From: CAVVYV01 sp963752585
Lineage (GTDB): Bacteria > Actinomycetota > Thermoleophilia > Solirubrobacterales > 70-9
Reading direction: 5' to 3'
Length of the DNA: 64,000 bases
Assembly: GCA_963752585.1 (NCBI GenBank)
Contig: CAVVYV010000008.1
Coordinates: 682,001 to 746,000 of the forward strand
Both the position numbers and the translations under genes were made by a program. Of this stretch, positions 1 through 11,100 are shown piece after piece. Each line of letters starts with the position of its first letter. Positions within the stretch are counted from its first letter, which is position 1. The notes under the pieces were generated by a model. That model was not told the DNA's origin. It did no database searches and was given only the letters and a program-made list of their open reading frames with translations.

Positions 1-1050
1 CGTGGACCCCGGAGGCTGGGGCGAGGAGTAGGCCGACCCCGCCAGCGCCCGGACCTCGCCGGTACGCGCGTCGAGCACCGCGATTCCCCCGGACTGGCCC
101 CCGAGCGCGTCCACGGTCGTCTCCTGGAGCTTCGGGTCGATCGTCGTCTGCACCGGCGAACCGGGCTGTTGCTGGGTGGTGGCCAGCACGCGCCCCTCGG
201 CGCTCTTCGGCACGTCGGGGAGGTTGGTGCCCTCCTGCACCGCGAGCAGCTCGCCGCCGGGCCGGCCCGCCAGCTCCGAGTTGAATGCGAGCTCGAGGCC
301 GTTGATCCCGGTGTTCTGGTCTGCCGGGTAGCCCTGCTTCTGGAGCTCCGCCTGTCGCTCGCTGTCCGCGCTTCCCACCTCGCCGGTGATGTCGATCGCG
401 GCTGAGCCGAGCCGGGGGGAGCCCCGTGACGGTCCCTGTCCCTGGGCGAGCGGGGTCCCGTCCTTGGCCAGGATCGGGGCGCGGTCCGGAAGGGTGAACC
501 GGCGCCCGACCCGCTCGCCCTCGGCGAGCCCTGGGAAGGTCAGGTATGGCGCCCAGGCGACCTTCTCGTCCTCGACCGGGAGGTTGACGATCCCATCGAT
601 CTGCCCGAACGAAGCCGTGCGAATCCCGACCTCTACCTCAACCACCTTCGTACCGTCCCGATCCTTGGGACCGTCGGCGCCACCGGGATCGATCGCGGTC
701 GCGGTCGAGGCCAGCTGTGCCTGCTGATAGGCGGAGGCGAGTTGCTCGACCTTGTAGCGGGATTGAGCCGAGCCGCTGAGCTCGTCGTGCATCGCCTTGA
801 AGTCCTGGGCCGCCCACGCCTTGACGAACCTCTCCGCCGCGTCCTGCTCGGCGGAGCCGGCCGCCGAGATCATCCCGACGATGAAGGCGACGATCGCAAC
901 CACCAGCAGCGGCACGGCGCGCCGCTTCAGCCGCCGTTGGCGCTCGCTTTGCACTTGGGTCGCCTTGCTGCCGGGTCGCGGGCCGCCCCCTTCGCGCGGT
1001 CCGCGTCCTCGGCCGCGCGGCGCGGCAGCGCCTGCCCGAGGAGGGTTCAC
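1..1050 (-). CDS. penicillin-binding protein, N-terminal part (runs off window)
   Basis: This frame is open from a GTG at 1050 to the window edge, so the C-terminal catalytic part is missing. It starts with a Gly/Arg/Pro-rich cytoplasmic tail and one membrane helix (about residues 52-75). An NTF2-like MecA_N-type domain follows (residues around AAERFVKAWAAQDFKAMHDE). Next is a PBP-dimer-like segment with the phrase LPDRAPILAKDGTPLA. The last residues (VQTTIDPKLQ, GGIAVLDARTGEVRALA) are the usual lead-in to a class B transpeptidase domain. It would cross-link peptidoglycan outside the membrane. The divergent neighbour is a MarP-like protease 45 bp away. The family is clear. The acyl-serine motifs lie outside the window and cannot be checked. 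Confidence 0.85.
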   Translation of the reverse strand, partial: MNPPRAGAAAPRGRGRGPREGGGPRPGSKATQVQSERQRRLKRRAVPLLVVAIVAFIVGMISAAGSAEQDAAERFVKAWAAQDFKAMHDELSGSAQSRYKVEQLASAYQQAQLASTATAIDPGGADGPKDRDGTKVVEVEVGIRTASFGQIDGIVNLPVEDEKVAWAPYLTFPGLAEGERVGRRFTLPDRAPILAKDGTPLAQGQGPSRGSPRLGSAAIDITGEVGSADSERQAELQKQGYPADQNTGINGLELAFNSELAGRPGGELLAVQEGTNLPDVPKSAEGRVLATTQQQPGSPVQTTIDPKLQETTVDALGGQSGGIAVLDARTGEVRALAGSAYSSPQPPGST

Positions 1051-1095
1051 CGATGGAAAGTTAATCGCTGGCGGGTGGGAATCGCGGTACGCCGG

Positions 1096-2259
1096 ATGCT
1101 TGTATTCGGGCCCGTGACCGGCGTCGACTGGCTGATTCTGGTTTTCGTCCTTGCGATGGGGTTCTGGGGCTTCCAGCAAGGGCTGCTCGTGGGCGCCCTC
1201 AGCCTGGCGGGGTTCGCCATCGGCGCCTTCGCAGGCAGCCGCCTGGGGCCCGCCCTGCTGTCCGACGGTGCGGAGTCGCCGTACGCGCCGGCGACCGCGC
1301 TCCTCGGGGCGATGCTGGTCGGTGGGATCGTCGCCGTGTCCCTCGAGGGGTTCGCCCATGCTCTCCGCGGACGGGTCGTTCGCCGGGACGGGGTGCTGTT
1401 TCTCGACGCGGCGGGGGGCGCGGTCCTGCTCGCGGCCCTCGGCCTCGGACTCGCCTGGCTCTTCGGGGCAGTCGCCCTCAACACCCCCGGGGCAAAGGAC
1501 CTCCGCCAGGCGGTCCAGCGCTCCGCGATCCTCCGCGCCCTCAATGACAGCTTCCCGCCATCGGGCGGGCTGCTCAACTTCCTCAACCGGATCGATCCGC
1601 GGGTGGCGATCAACGGGCCCAACCCCGGGGTGGGGGCCCCCGACTCCCGGCTCGCCCAGGACCCGGATGTGGCCGCCGGCGAGGACAGCGTGGTCAAGGT
1701 GCTGGGGACCGCCTGCGGGCTCGGGGTCGAGGGCTCGGGCTGGACGGTGGCGCCGGGGCTGGTGGTGACGAACGCCCACGTGATCGCGGGCGAGGACGAC
1801 ACGACGGTGACCCCGTCCGGCGGGAGCGCGCATGACGCGATCCCCGTCCACTTCGATGTGACCAACGACCTCGCTCTGCTCCGGGTCGGTGCGCTCGACG
1901 GCCCAGCGCTTGACCTGGTCGCCGAGCCCGCCACAGGCACCCCGGGGGCCGTGCTCGGCTATCCGGAGAACGGCTCGTTCACGATCAGCCCCGCTCGCCT
2001 TGGCGCCACCGGCACGGTGATAAGCCAGGACGCCTATGGCCGGGGCCCGGTGACGCGCCGGATGACCGCGCTTCGCGGGGAGATCCGCAGCGGCAACTCC
2101 GGGGGGCCGATGGTGGACGGGGCCGGCGACGTCCTCACCACGGTCTTCGCCGCCACCACCGAGGGCAAGCCGAGCGGCTACGGGGTGCCGAACGAGATCG
2201 TCCGCGAGGCGATCACCGAGTCCACCGGCGAGGTCGATACCGGTCCCTGCACGAGATAG
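1096..2259 (+). CDS. MarP-like membrane serine protease (CvpA region plus trypsin-like domain)
   Basis: The N-terminal third (about residues 8-135) has four hydrophobic helices of the colicin V production (CvpA) type. The C-terminal part is a periplasmic chymotrypsin-fold protease. The triad is visible as His228 (TNAHVIAG), Asp258 (NDLALLRV) and Ser335 (GNSGGPM). Cys207 and Cys385 sit where mycobacterial MarP has its stabilising disulfide. The 387-residue length matches that family. MarP is needed for acid and oxidative stress resistance in mycobacteria and acts on cell-wall hydrolases. The frame is open upstream to 742, but that part runs antisense through the PBP gene. ATG 1096 (or GTG 1114) begins just before the first helix. 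Confidence 0.88.
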   Translation: MLVFGPVTGVDWLILVFVLAMGFWGFQQGLLVGALSLAGFAIGAFAGSRLGPALLSDGAESPYAPATALLGAMLVGGIVAVSLEGFAHALRGRVVRRDGVLFLDAAGGAVLLAALGLGLAWLFGAVALNTPGAKDLRQAVQRSAILRALNDSFPPSGGLLNFLNRIDPRVAINGPNPGVGAPDSRLAQDPDVAAGEDSVVKVLGTACGLGVEGSGWTVAPGLVVTNAHVIAGEDDTTVTPSGGSAHDAIPVHFDVTNDLALLRVGALDGPALDLVAEPATGTPGAVLGYPENGSFTISPARLGATGTVISQDAYGRGPVTRRMTALRGEIRSGNSGGPMVDGAGDVLTTVFAATTEGKPSGYGVPNEIVREAITESTGEVDTGPCTR

Positions 2260-2303
2260 CCCAGGCACAGGCACGGACCGGGCGTAAGCGAGAAAGCCGG
2301 TTC

Positions 2304-2318
2304 CTTACGATCGGTAAG
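2304..2318. promoter_or_regulatory. candidate operator for the HxlR regulator
   Basis: Inverted repeat CTTAC-N5-GTAAG, with another GTAAG half-site at 2284-2288. It lies 11 bp before the GTG start of the HxlR-type regulator. Autoregulation is usual in this family, so a regulator site is a reasonable inference. Binding itself is not shown. Confidence 0.4.
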
Positions 2319-2329
2319 CTTGGCTTGAG

Positions 2330-2686
2330 GTGAGAGCGCAGACAGGCGTGGGGCCCTCGTCCAAGGCGCAGGCCCAGCCGAAACAGGTTTGTCCTGACTT
2401 CCATTGGGCAGTGGAGCTGATCGGGCGCCGATGGGCGGGAGCGATCCTGTACGCGCTGACCGACGGCCCCCTTCGATTCGCCGAGCTCAAGGAGTCGGTG
2501 CCCGGGATGTCGGACCGGCTCCTCTCCTGCCGGCTGAAGGAGCTCGAGCAGGCCGGCCTCGTCCGCCGTGAGGTCCAGGAAGGCACCCGGACCCGGGTGA
2601 GCTACGAGCTCACCGACAAGGGCACCTCACTGGAGCCGGTGATCGACGACCTTCGCGACTGGGCCCGCCGCTGGCACCGCATCTAG
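2330..2686 (+). CDS. HxlR-family winged-helix regulator
   Basis: A 118-residue protein that is almost entirely one winged-helix domain. The family hallmarks are visible: Cys near the N-terminus (VCPDFHWAVELIGRRW), the recognition region SDRLLSCRLKELEQAGLV, and the wing (RREVQEGTRTRVSYELT). HxlR proteins are dimeric DNA-binding regulators that often answer to electrophiles or drugs. Its stop codon directly abuts the GTG of an MFS exporter at 2687, so the two are probably one operon with the regulator controlling the pump. The start is GTG. Confidence 0.9.
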   Translation: MRAQTGVGPSSKAQAQPKQVCPDFHWAVELIGRRWAGAILYALTDGPLRFAELKESVPGMSDRLLSCRLKELEQAGLVRREVQEGTRTRVSYELTDKGTSLEPVIDDLRDWARRWHRI

Positions 2687-3994
2687 GTGCCGACCCCCCG
2701 CTCGATACAGCGCACGTATCTCCTCCTGCTGCTGGGCAACACCCTGGCGGCGTCGCTGATCTGGGGGATCAACACGATCTTCCTCCTCGACGCGGGCCTG
2801 TCGAACCTGGAGGCATTCGCGGCCAACGCCTTCTTCACCGGCGGGATGGTGATCTTCGAGGTGCCGACCGGGATCGTCGCCGACACGATCGGCCGTCGCA
2901 CCTCCTACCTGCTCGGCACCGTGACCCTGAGCGTGTCGAGCCTGCTCTACGTCGGCCTCTGGCAGATCGAGGCGACCTTCTGGCTCTGGGCGATCGTCTC
3001 GCTCCTGCTCGGTCTCGGCTTCACCTTCTTCTCCGGTGCGGTCGAGGCCTGGCTCGTCGACGCGCTCACCGCCACCGGGTTCACCGGGAAGCTGGAGACG
3101 GTGTTCGGCCGCGGCCAGGTCGTCACCGGCGTCGGGATGCTCTCCGGGTCGGTGGCGGGAGGGTTCATCGCCGAGCAGTTCAGCCTCGGGGTGCCGTTCG
3201 TGCTTCGCAGCCTGATCCTGATCGTGATGTTCGCGGCCGCGTTCAGGCTGATGCACGACGTCGGCTTCACCCCGGAGAAGGGCGGCCGGCCGCTGGCGGA
3301 GATGCGCAAGATCGCCTCGGCCTCGATCGACTACGGCTGGCGGGTCCCGGCGGTGAAGTGGCTGATGGTCGAGGCGTTGTTCACGGGAGGGGTCGGGATC
3401 TACGCCTTCTATGCCCTCCAGCCGTACCTGCTCGAGCTCTACGGCGACCCGACCGCCTACCAGATAGCCGGTCTGGCGGCGGCGATCGTCGCCGGCGCCC
3501 AGATCCTGGGCGGATTCGCGGCGCCCTGGATCCGCGGGCTCTTTCAGCGGCGGACCTCGGCGCTGATCGTGATGGCCGTCCTCAGCGTCGTCACCCTCGG
3601 CCTGGTCGGCCTGATCGAGAACTTCTGGGCGGTGATCGGGCTGACAACTGTCTGGGCGCTGCTGTTCTCCGCGACGATGCCGATCCGCCAGACCTACATC
3701 AACGGCATGATCCCGTCGCGGCAGCGGGCGACGATCCTCTCCTTCGACTCGATGATGGCCTCCTCCGGCGGGGTCTGGGCCCAGCCGATCCTCGGTAAGG
3801 CGGCTGACGTCTACGGCTACGCGCCGTCGTATCTCATTTCCTCAGCGATCTCGGCCTTCGCGGTGCCCTTCCTCGTGCTCTCGCAGCGCCAGAACGCTCC
3901 CGCCGACCACCTCGACCTGACCGAGGTCGAGTCCACGCCGCAGCCCGACCCGGCTCCCGGGGAGGCGAAGGCCGCCGCCGAGTCCGCCTACTGA
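2687..3994 (+). CDS. MFS transporter (probable drug or metabolite exporter)
   Basis: A 435-residue polytopic protein with about 12 hydrophobic segments. After the second helix comes the MFS loop signature in the form GIVADTIGRRTSYLLG. The C-terminal tail is hydrophilic and Glu/Pro-rich. The GTG start abuts the stop of the HxlR regulator with no gap, which implies translational coupling. The substrate cannot be read from sequence. Pairing with HxlR suggests an inducible exporter. Confidence 0.85.
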   Translation: MPTPRSIQRTYLLLLLGNTLAASLIWGINTIFLLDAGLSNLEAFAANAFFTGGMVIFEVPTGIVADTIGRRTSYLLGTVTLSVSSLLYVGLWQIEATFWLWAIVSLLLGLGFTFFSGAVEAWLVDALTATGFTGKLETVFGRGQVVTGVGMLSGSVAGGFIAEQFSLGVPFVLRSLILIVMFAAAFRLMHDVGFTPEKGGRPLAEMRKIASASIDYGWRVPAVKWLMVEALFTGGVGIYAFYALQPYLLELYGDPTAYQIAGLAAAIVAGAQILGGFAAPWIRGLFQRRTSALIVMAVLSVVTLGLVGLIENFWAVIGLTTVWALLFSATMPIRQTYINGMIPSRQRATILSFDSMMASSGGVWAQPILGKAADVYGYAPSYLISSAISAFAVPFLVLSQRQNAPADHLDLTEVESTPQPDPAPGEAKAAAESAY

Positions 3995-4014
3995 CCGGCC
4001 GCCCGGCCGCCCGA

Positions 4015-4593
4015 TCACCAGGCCCGCGGGTTGCCCTCGGGGATCCGGTCGATGACGAGGGTGGCCTCGACCCGCTCGACCGGGTCGGCGCCGGTGGTCC
4101 GCAGGTAGTGGTCGAGCTCGCCCGGGCCGAGGGCCTCGAAGCCCCGCTCGACGGCGGTGGCGTAGGTGGCGAGGATCACCGCGTCCTCCGGGGGCTCGGG
4201 GGCGAAGTGGTACTCCTTCGCCGTGTAGGTGACGATCCGCTCGGGAAGCTCCTCGCCGTCGATTGAGCCGGTGACCTCGACCCGGTCGTAGCGGATCTCG
4301 CGCATGTCGAGGCGGTCGAGCTCGGCCTCGCTCAGCTCGATCACCACCCCGTTCACCGGCCCGGCCTCGTCCTCGCCCTCCTCGACGTTGAGGCCGAGGA
4401 TCCACTCCGGCCGCCGGCCCCCCTCGCACTCGAAGGTCTTCTCGCAGGTGAGGTTGTCGCGGCGCTGGGAGAAGCGCCGGCGCCAGTCGCGAAGTCGGAC
4501 CGGCCGGAGCTCTCCGGGATCGCGCCCGAGGGTCATCGCCGCGCTCTCGGGGAGGACCAGCGAGCCGTAGCCGAACAGTCCGAGGTGGCTCAT
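4015..4593 (-). CDS. gamma-glutamylcyclotransferase-like protein
   Basis: A 192-residue protein that opens with LFGYGSLV, the YGSL substrate-binding loop of the GGCT/AIG2/ChaC fold. The acidic segment around NGVVIELSEAELDRLDMRE supplies candidate catalytic glutamates. ChaC members release 5-oxoproline from gamma-glutamyl peptides, but the substrate here is not certain. Its ATG overlaps the stop of the helicase-nuclease gene (ATGA at 4590-4593), so it is the last gene of that minus-strand operon. Confidence 0.75.
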   Translation of the reverse strand: MSHLGLFGYGSLVLPESAAMTLGRDPGELRPVRLRDWRRRFSQRRDNLTCEKTFECEGGRRPEWILGLNVEEGEDEAGPVNGVVIELSEAELDRLDMREIRYDRVEVTGSIDGEELPERIVTYTAKEYHFAPEPPEDAVILATYATAVERGFEALGPGELDHYLRTTGADPVERVEATLVIDRIPEGNPRAW

Positions 4594-7500
4594 CCGCCCT
4601 CCAGCGAGCGAGAGCTGCGGGCTCCGGGATCGTGGCTCGACGGGGATCGGTCGTCGCGCATCGCTCGGTCTCGTAGCTGCAGAGCCGCTCGCGCGCCGGG
4701 CAGTCGTGGCAGAGCGCCAGGTGGGGGCGACGGGTCACCTCGAAGCTGCCCTCGGACGAGGCGGGCCAGCAGGTCCTCGATCCTCGCCCGAGCCTGGTCG
4801 AGGGCGGACCGGTCGAACGTCTCGCGGACCGGGTTGTCGGGCTGCTCAAGGAAGACATAGGCGGTCTCGACCGGCGAGCCGCGCGCGGCCGCCGCGAGCG
4901 CGTAGAGGTCGCGTTGGACCCGATAGCGCTCGGCCGCCTGCATCGGGTCGCGGCCCTGAAGGCGGTCGGTCTTGTAGTCGACCACCAGCACCGAGCCGTC
5001 CGTGCGCTCGACCAGGAGGTCGATCGAACCCCGGACCAGCGTGCCGCGACGGAGAGCACGAACGGCACCTCGGCGCTCGCCTTGCCGTCCTCGAGCTCGG
5101 CTCGAAGGTCGGAGTCGAGGAAGGCCCGGACCGACGCGAGCGCCCTCTCGGATTCGCCATCGTCTTCGAGCCCCTGCTCGCGAAGCGCCGCCGCCGCTCT
5201 CGCCGCGCCCGGATCCCGCCACCCGTTCCGGGCGCTCCACTCGAGCAGGGCGTGAGCCGCCAGCCCGGGACCGAAGCGGCGGCGTACTTCCGGCGTCACG
5301 CCATCTCCCTCGTCGGCCCCACGCGGCAGGTCCCTCCGGCTCGGCGATCCCGAGGACGCGCTCGACGTAGAAGCGGTAGCCGCAGTTCTTGAAGTCCGAG
5401 AGAGCCGAGTACGAGAGCCCGCCGATCAGCGCCGGCGGGGTCTCCGGTCGGCCTAGCGGGGGAGCGGCGCCACCGGCTTCGGGTGAGGTCGTCCCGCGGT
5501 CGCGCTGCTCCAGCAGCCTTGCGCCGACCCCGGGTCCCGGGGAGCTGACGATGACGGTCATGCGCCCACTGGGCGCTCCGTCAGCCTCCGCGGCCGGAAT
5601 CTGGACCTCCCGCTCGGCCAGATCGCCGTCCAGCAGCGTGTGGATCAGCTGCTGTGAGATCGGCTGCCGCTCGATCTTGTCCTCCCTGAGCTTGGGGTTG
5701 AACGTTCCGCTCAGGAGCAGCCTGCGCTTGGCGCGGGTCGCGGCGACGTAGGCGAGCCGGCCCTCCTCCTCGGCCTCCCGCTCCGTCGCCAGCTCGGTCA
5801 GCTCCTCGTAGTCGTGCAGGCGCTCCCCCGGCCGGCCCAGCCGGCCGAGCTGGACGCCGACGCGTGTCGCCTCGCCGCCGTCCGGGCCGTCCTTCGCCGG
5901 GCGCGACCCGGAGCGGGGTCCAGCCGAGCTGGAGGTTGCGGCCGAGGTCAGCGACCGCGACCACGTCGAACTCGAGGCCCTTGGCCGCGTGCACGGTCAT
6001 CACCCGGACCCCGGCATGCCCCTCGGCCCGGGAGGCCGCCTCGGCCTCGCGGTCCCGGCTCGCCGCCCGGTCCTCGAGATAGTCGAGAAAGCCGCCGAGG
6101 TCGGGTCCCTCGCGAGCCTCGAACTCCCGCGCCAGCCGCATCAGCTTGCGCGCGTTGGCCCAGCGGGCCGGGCCGTCCTCGCGCGCCAGCGTCGCCAGGT
6201 CGTAGCCGAACGCGGTGGCGACCCCGTCCACCAGCGCCTCCAGGCCGCCCTCCGTCCCGCGCTCGCGCAGCGCGTTCAGCCTGGCCGCGAAGCTGCGCAG
6301 CCGCTCCAGCTCCTCCTCCGGGATCAGCTTCGCGGCGGCGGCGATCGCCCCGCGGCTCCGCGCCCTCGACCAGATCGCCGATCAGGGGCCAGACGTGGAG
6401 GAGCCTGTCCCGCCCGTTCTCGCCCGGCTCGCGTGGCGGCCTTGCGGAGCAGCCAGAGGGTGTCGGGAAGAAGCGCGCAGGCGGGCGAGGCGAGCGCGCC
6501 GAACAGGGCCTCGTCGTCGAGCGGGTTGGCGACGACCGCCAGCAGGCAGCGCAGGTCCTCGATCTGCTGCTGGGACCAGAAGCCTCGGCCGCCGACCACG
6601 TAGGGGTCGAGCCCCGCCTCCGCGAGGGCCCGCTCGAAGGCGGAGACGTGGGTGAAGGCGCGCAGCAGGACGACCACGTCGGCGGCCGCCAGCTCGGGGT
6701 CCTCATCGACCAGCTCGCCGGAGCCGCGCGGCGAGGCGCCGCGCCTCCGCGACCTTGGAGCCGGAGCTCGGATCGTCGTGCGGCCTCGGCAGCTCGGTCT
6801 CCTCGGCCTCCCACTCCTTCTTCTGTCCTCGGTCAGCAGCAGCTCGACCGGCGGCTCGCCGCTGCCGGGCTCGGGCTGCGTCCACCGACGCGGTCAGCGG
6901 CTCGAAGCCGTCGAGCAGCGCGGCGCCGATCGCGTTCGTGGCGGCGACCAGCTCGGGGGCCGCCCTGAAGTTCCCGGTCAGCGGAAGCGCCACGCCGTTC
7001 GGCTCCCTCCCCTCGGCGAACCGCCGGTGCTCGCGGCGGTAGACCTCGACGTCGGCGTGCCTGAAGCCGTAGATCGACTGGAACTCGTCCCCGACCAGGA
7101 ACAGGCGCGTGTCCGGGCCGCGCAGCTGCTCGATCAGCCGCAGCTGGAGGCCGTTCGTGTCCTGGAACTCGTCGACCATCAGGTGGCGGAACTGCTCCCG
7201 GTAGCGGTCGCGCAGCAGCTCCGAGCCCGCCAGCAGCTCGACCGCCTTCAGCTGCAGGTCCTCGAAGTCGAGCGCCGAGCGCTCCGCCTTCAGCTCCTCG
7301 TAGCGCTCGCCGAATCCGGTGACCAGCTCGCGCAGCTGCTCGTAGGCGGGGGCGAGGACGAAGGCGGCGACCGCCGACCGCGCCCGCTTCAGCGCGCGCG
7401 TGTAGCGCTCGCAGGCCTCTCCCTTGAAGTGCTTTCCCGGAGAGACGATCACCAGGGAGCCGAGCCTCTCGAGCAGCTCCTCGCCCGGCTCGGCCGCCGG

Positions 7501-8170
7501 GTCGAGCTCGGTCGCGGCCGCGATCCGCTCGCGGCTGATCAGTCCCTTGGACCGCCGTGGCCTCCGCGCACTCGGGCGTGCGCCTCCGTCGCGGCCTCGA
7601 TCAGCTCGCTCAGCGCGGCGCCGGATCGACGGACGGCGCGGCGGCAGCGCGGGCTCCGGATAGCCGTGGCTGCGCAGCTCGTCATAGGCGCCGCGGGTCA
7701 TCTCGAGCAGGGTGCGGCGGCGGTTGGCCGCCGCGAACTCCAGGGCGTCGGCCTCGCCTGCCGTGACCAGCTCCTCGAGCGCGCGAGTCGAAGGCTCGGG
7801 CGGCGAGCCGATCGGCCTCCGGCTCGTCGACGACGCGAAAGCGGGGGTCGATGCCGGCGGCGGCGGGATGGGAGGCCAGCACCCGCCGGCAGAAGCCGTG
7901 GATGGTCGAGATCGAACGCGCCGGTCCGGTCTCGATCCTCGCTCGCCGATCTGCTCGCCGGCACCGCGGCGCGCGGAGCTGATCGGCGGCCCGCTCGGTG
8001 AAGGTGAAGGCGAGGATCCGCTCGACGCCGACCTCGGGATCGAGCGCCGCGGCGCAGTAGCGGTCGACCAGAACCGTGGTCTTGCCGGTGCCGGCCCCCG
8101 CGCGGAGGAAGACGTCGCGGTCGCGGAGTCGACGCGACGGGCTGCTCCGGGCTGCTGTGGCGTGCGGGCC
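4590..8170 (-). CDS. AddA-like UvrD-type helicase with C-terminal PD-(D/E)xK nuclease (frameshifted)
   Basis: Superfamily 1 motifs appear in order over several frames: Walker A AGAGTGKTTVLVDRY near 8080, FTFTERAADQL, the DEFQDT box near 7160, GDEFQSIYGFRHAD near 7080, and MTVHAAKGLEFD near 5990. The C-terminus carries a RecB-type nuclease motif (VLVVDYKTDRLQGRDP near 4980). Together these describe an AddA/RecB-type subunit that unwinds and degrades DNA ends before recombinational repair. At least six one-base shifts break it (near 7970, 7780, 7700, 6690, 6300 and 5560). The N-terminal boundary is approximate because the frame stays open into the preceding gene. Actinobacterial AdnA/AdnB is the main alternative name. 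Confidence 0.75.
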
Positions 8171-11100
8171 GGACTCCTCGTCGTCCTCCTCGGCGGAGTA
8201 GGGCTCCTCCTCGGGCAGCCCGCGCTCGCGCCGGCAGATCGGCTGGTAAGTGCAGTAGTCGGGGCAGCTGCCGCCGATCGGGCCGGCGGCCGATGTCCCC
8301 TCGCTGGATCTGGGCGATGATCTCCTCGGCTCGCAGCCGGCGTCGGCGAGCGCCTCCTCGAAGTCCTCGTCGGTCGAGATGGTCGCCTGGCCGGGGGTCG
8401 AGCGCCGCCAGGTCCTCGGCCACGGACTTGCGCAGCAGCCCCTTCGGCTCGCGCTTGCTGGTGCCGCCGAGCGGCCGGTACAGGCCGCCCGCCAGCTCCA
8501 TCTCCCAGAGCTCCCGCGCGGCGAGCATGTAGAGCTGGAGCTGGAGCTTTCCGCGCTCAGCATCCCCCGGCCGCCGTCGACCCTGGCGCCGGTCTTGTAG
8601 TCCTGGACCAGCGCCTCGCCGGGCCAGGGCTGAGATCGATTCGGTCGATCTGCCCATGCAGGCCGCCGCCGCCCACCTGGAGCGCGGGCTTCTCGTCCGA
8701 GCGTCGCCGAAGCTCGCCTCGGCGTGAGCCGGCTGCAACGGCGTCGGCTGCCGCGCCTCGTCGGTGAGGAACGCGATCACCAGGCCGCCTCGCCGCGGCG
8801 CGCGGCGCGGCATTGTCGGGGCGCTCCCTCGGGAGCACTTCGGGCCGAGCTCGGCGATCAGCTCCCGGGCGCGCTCGATCCACTGGCCGAGCCCCCCGGG
8901 GTCGGCCGCCGCTCGCCCCGGGCGGCTCCCGTAGAGCGCCTCGAGGACCTGGTGGGCGACCGACCCGATCGAGGCGCCTCGTCCGCCGGCCCGATTCGCC
9001 GAGGCTGCAGCTCGTGGTCGACGAACCACCGGTATGGGCACTCGGCGTACTTCTCGAGCGTGAGGGCCCGAACAGCATCGCGCGCATCCGCTCCAGCACC
9101 GGATCCAGGCGCAGCGGGCCCCGGCCGCAGACGCTTCGGCGGGCCGCCTCGCCCGCCAGCGCCGGCTCGACTCCGCCTCCGCGCCGGCACGATCCCGCTC
9201 GCTCGGCCGCCAGCGCCTCGCCGGGTGCGAACACCGAGTCCGCCAGTCCCCGACCCGCGGCCCTCGGGGCGAGCGCCATCCTCCTCGAGCCCGCGCGGAC
9301 GGAGCCTCGTCCTGAGGCGCTCCTCGTCTCTGGGCATCCGGGCGGCGAGCAGCTCGCGCACCTCGTCGACGAATGGGGAGCGGGCGGTCGCCCCGCCCTC
9401 GTCGTCGGCGCTTCGCCAGGAGAGCCAGAGCTTCTGCTTCGGCCGCGAGAGGCAGACCGAGAACAGGTAGCGGTCCTCGTCTCGGCCTGTTTGCGGGGCG
9501 GCAGCGCCAGGCCCCGGCGAGCCTCGTCGGAGAGAAGGCGGGCCGCCGGTGTCGCGCCGGGGGAAGTCCCCGTCCTGCATCGAGGCGACGAACATGTGCC
9601 CGACCCGGCGGGCGCGGGCCCGGTAGGGACTGATCACCCGCACCCTCCCGGCGGTGGGGCCGCGCCACATCGGACCTTCGAGCTCCGACGGCCGCGATCA
9701 CCTCCGCGGGGAGTGGGGGAGATCGAGCTCCGCCAGCTCGTCCAGCGCCCGCTCGATCTCGGCTCCCGCGCGCAGCTCGAGGGCCCGGTCCAACCCGGCG
9801 ACGGCCGCCTCGCGCCGCACCGCGGACTCCGCGATCCAGCGGGCCTGGCGGCCGCCTCCCGCAATAGCTCCGGTCCCGACGCCGCTCGGCGCAGCTCCTC
9901 GACCGCCGCCAGCTTCCGTCGCCGTTCCGGCCCTCGTTCCCGTCGCGCCTCCAGGCGGCAGGCCTCGTCGGTGCTTCGCATCCGGCCGCGGAGGAGCTTC
10001 CGCTCGAACCAGTCCACCCTGCGGGGCGTCGCCATTCCCGGTGTTCGCAGATAGGCGAGCAGGTCCGACGCTCGGCCCCGCCCCACCGCGGCTTCGAGGA
10101 GGGCCAGAAGCCGGGTCCCGTGACCGTCCGCGAGACGTCGAGGTCCGCCTGGACGGCTACCGGGATCTCGAACCGGGAGAGGACCCGGCGATAGAGCGGA
10201 CCGCCTGGAAGCGGGGTCGCGCAGGACGATCGCGATCTCGCCGGCCGGGACGCCATCGTCGAGCAGCCGGGCCACCTCGGCCCCGACCGCCTCGGCCTCG
10301 GCGAGCTCGCCCGCGGAGGCGAGCAGGGCGAAGCCACCATCGTTGGCTATCTCCTCCCCCTCGGTGACCGGCTCGCCGAAGCGGCGCTCGACCTCGAACA
10401 GGGTCTCGCTCGAGGTGAATCTGGGCTCGCTGCGCAGCTCCGTGATCTCCACGCCCCTCGACGTCGCGGAGCTGAGCGAACAGCGCGCCCCGGGCCGAGG
10501 TCAGCACCTCGCGGTCCTCCCAGGGGAGGGCGATGGTGACGCTGCTCGCCGCCCACAGCTCGCGGATCAGCTCCAGCTGCTCGACCGTGAGGTCGTCGAA
10601 GCCGTAGAGGAAGACCGGCCGCGCATTCCATGCCTCCGGATTCGCGCGCAGTGCCGATGTGGCCGCCGCCGCAAGCGAATGCTGGTCGTGGCGCCCCAGC
10701 TTCTCGCGGACCGCGACGTAGGCCTCGTAGAGCGCAGCGATCTCGAGCTCGTACGGCCCCGCCTCGGCCGCGCGTTGCCTCAGCGTCGCCGGATCGACGA
10801 GCGCCGCCTGAAGCTCGGAGATCAGCTCGTCGAGGGCGACCGGGAAGCCGGGCCGCCGCGAGGATGCCGCGAGCAGCTTCAGCTCCGCCTGCGAAACCGC
10901 CTCGCGGGCGATCCGCTGGCGCTGGGTGGGACTGAGGGCTGGCCCGGCTGGCGCTTCGGCGGCCCGCGCGACCAGGGCGAAGAGGCGGTCGAAGGTGCAG
11001 ACCGAGGCGCCGATCACCGGCTCGCCGCCGCGAGGTCAGCTCGCGCTCGAAGCGCTCGACGTCGTCGCCAGTGGGGACCACCAGAACCGGGTCGCGGCCG

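Noticed and set aside
742..1095. Upstream extension of the MarP-like protease
   Set aside because: The added 118 residues have no helix or family match and overlap the antisense coding part of the PBP gene.
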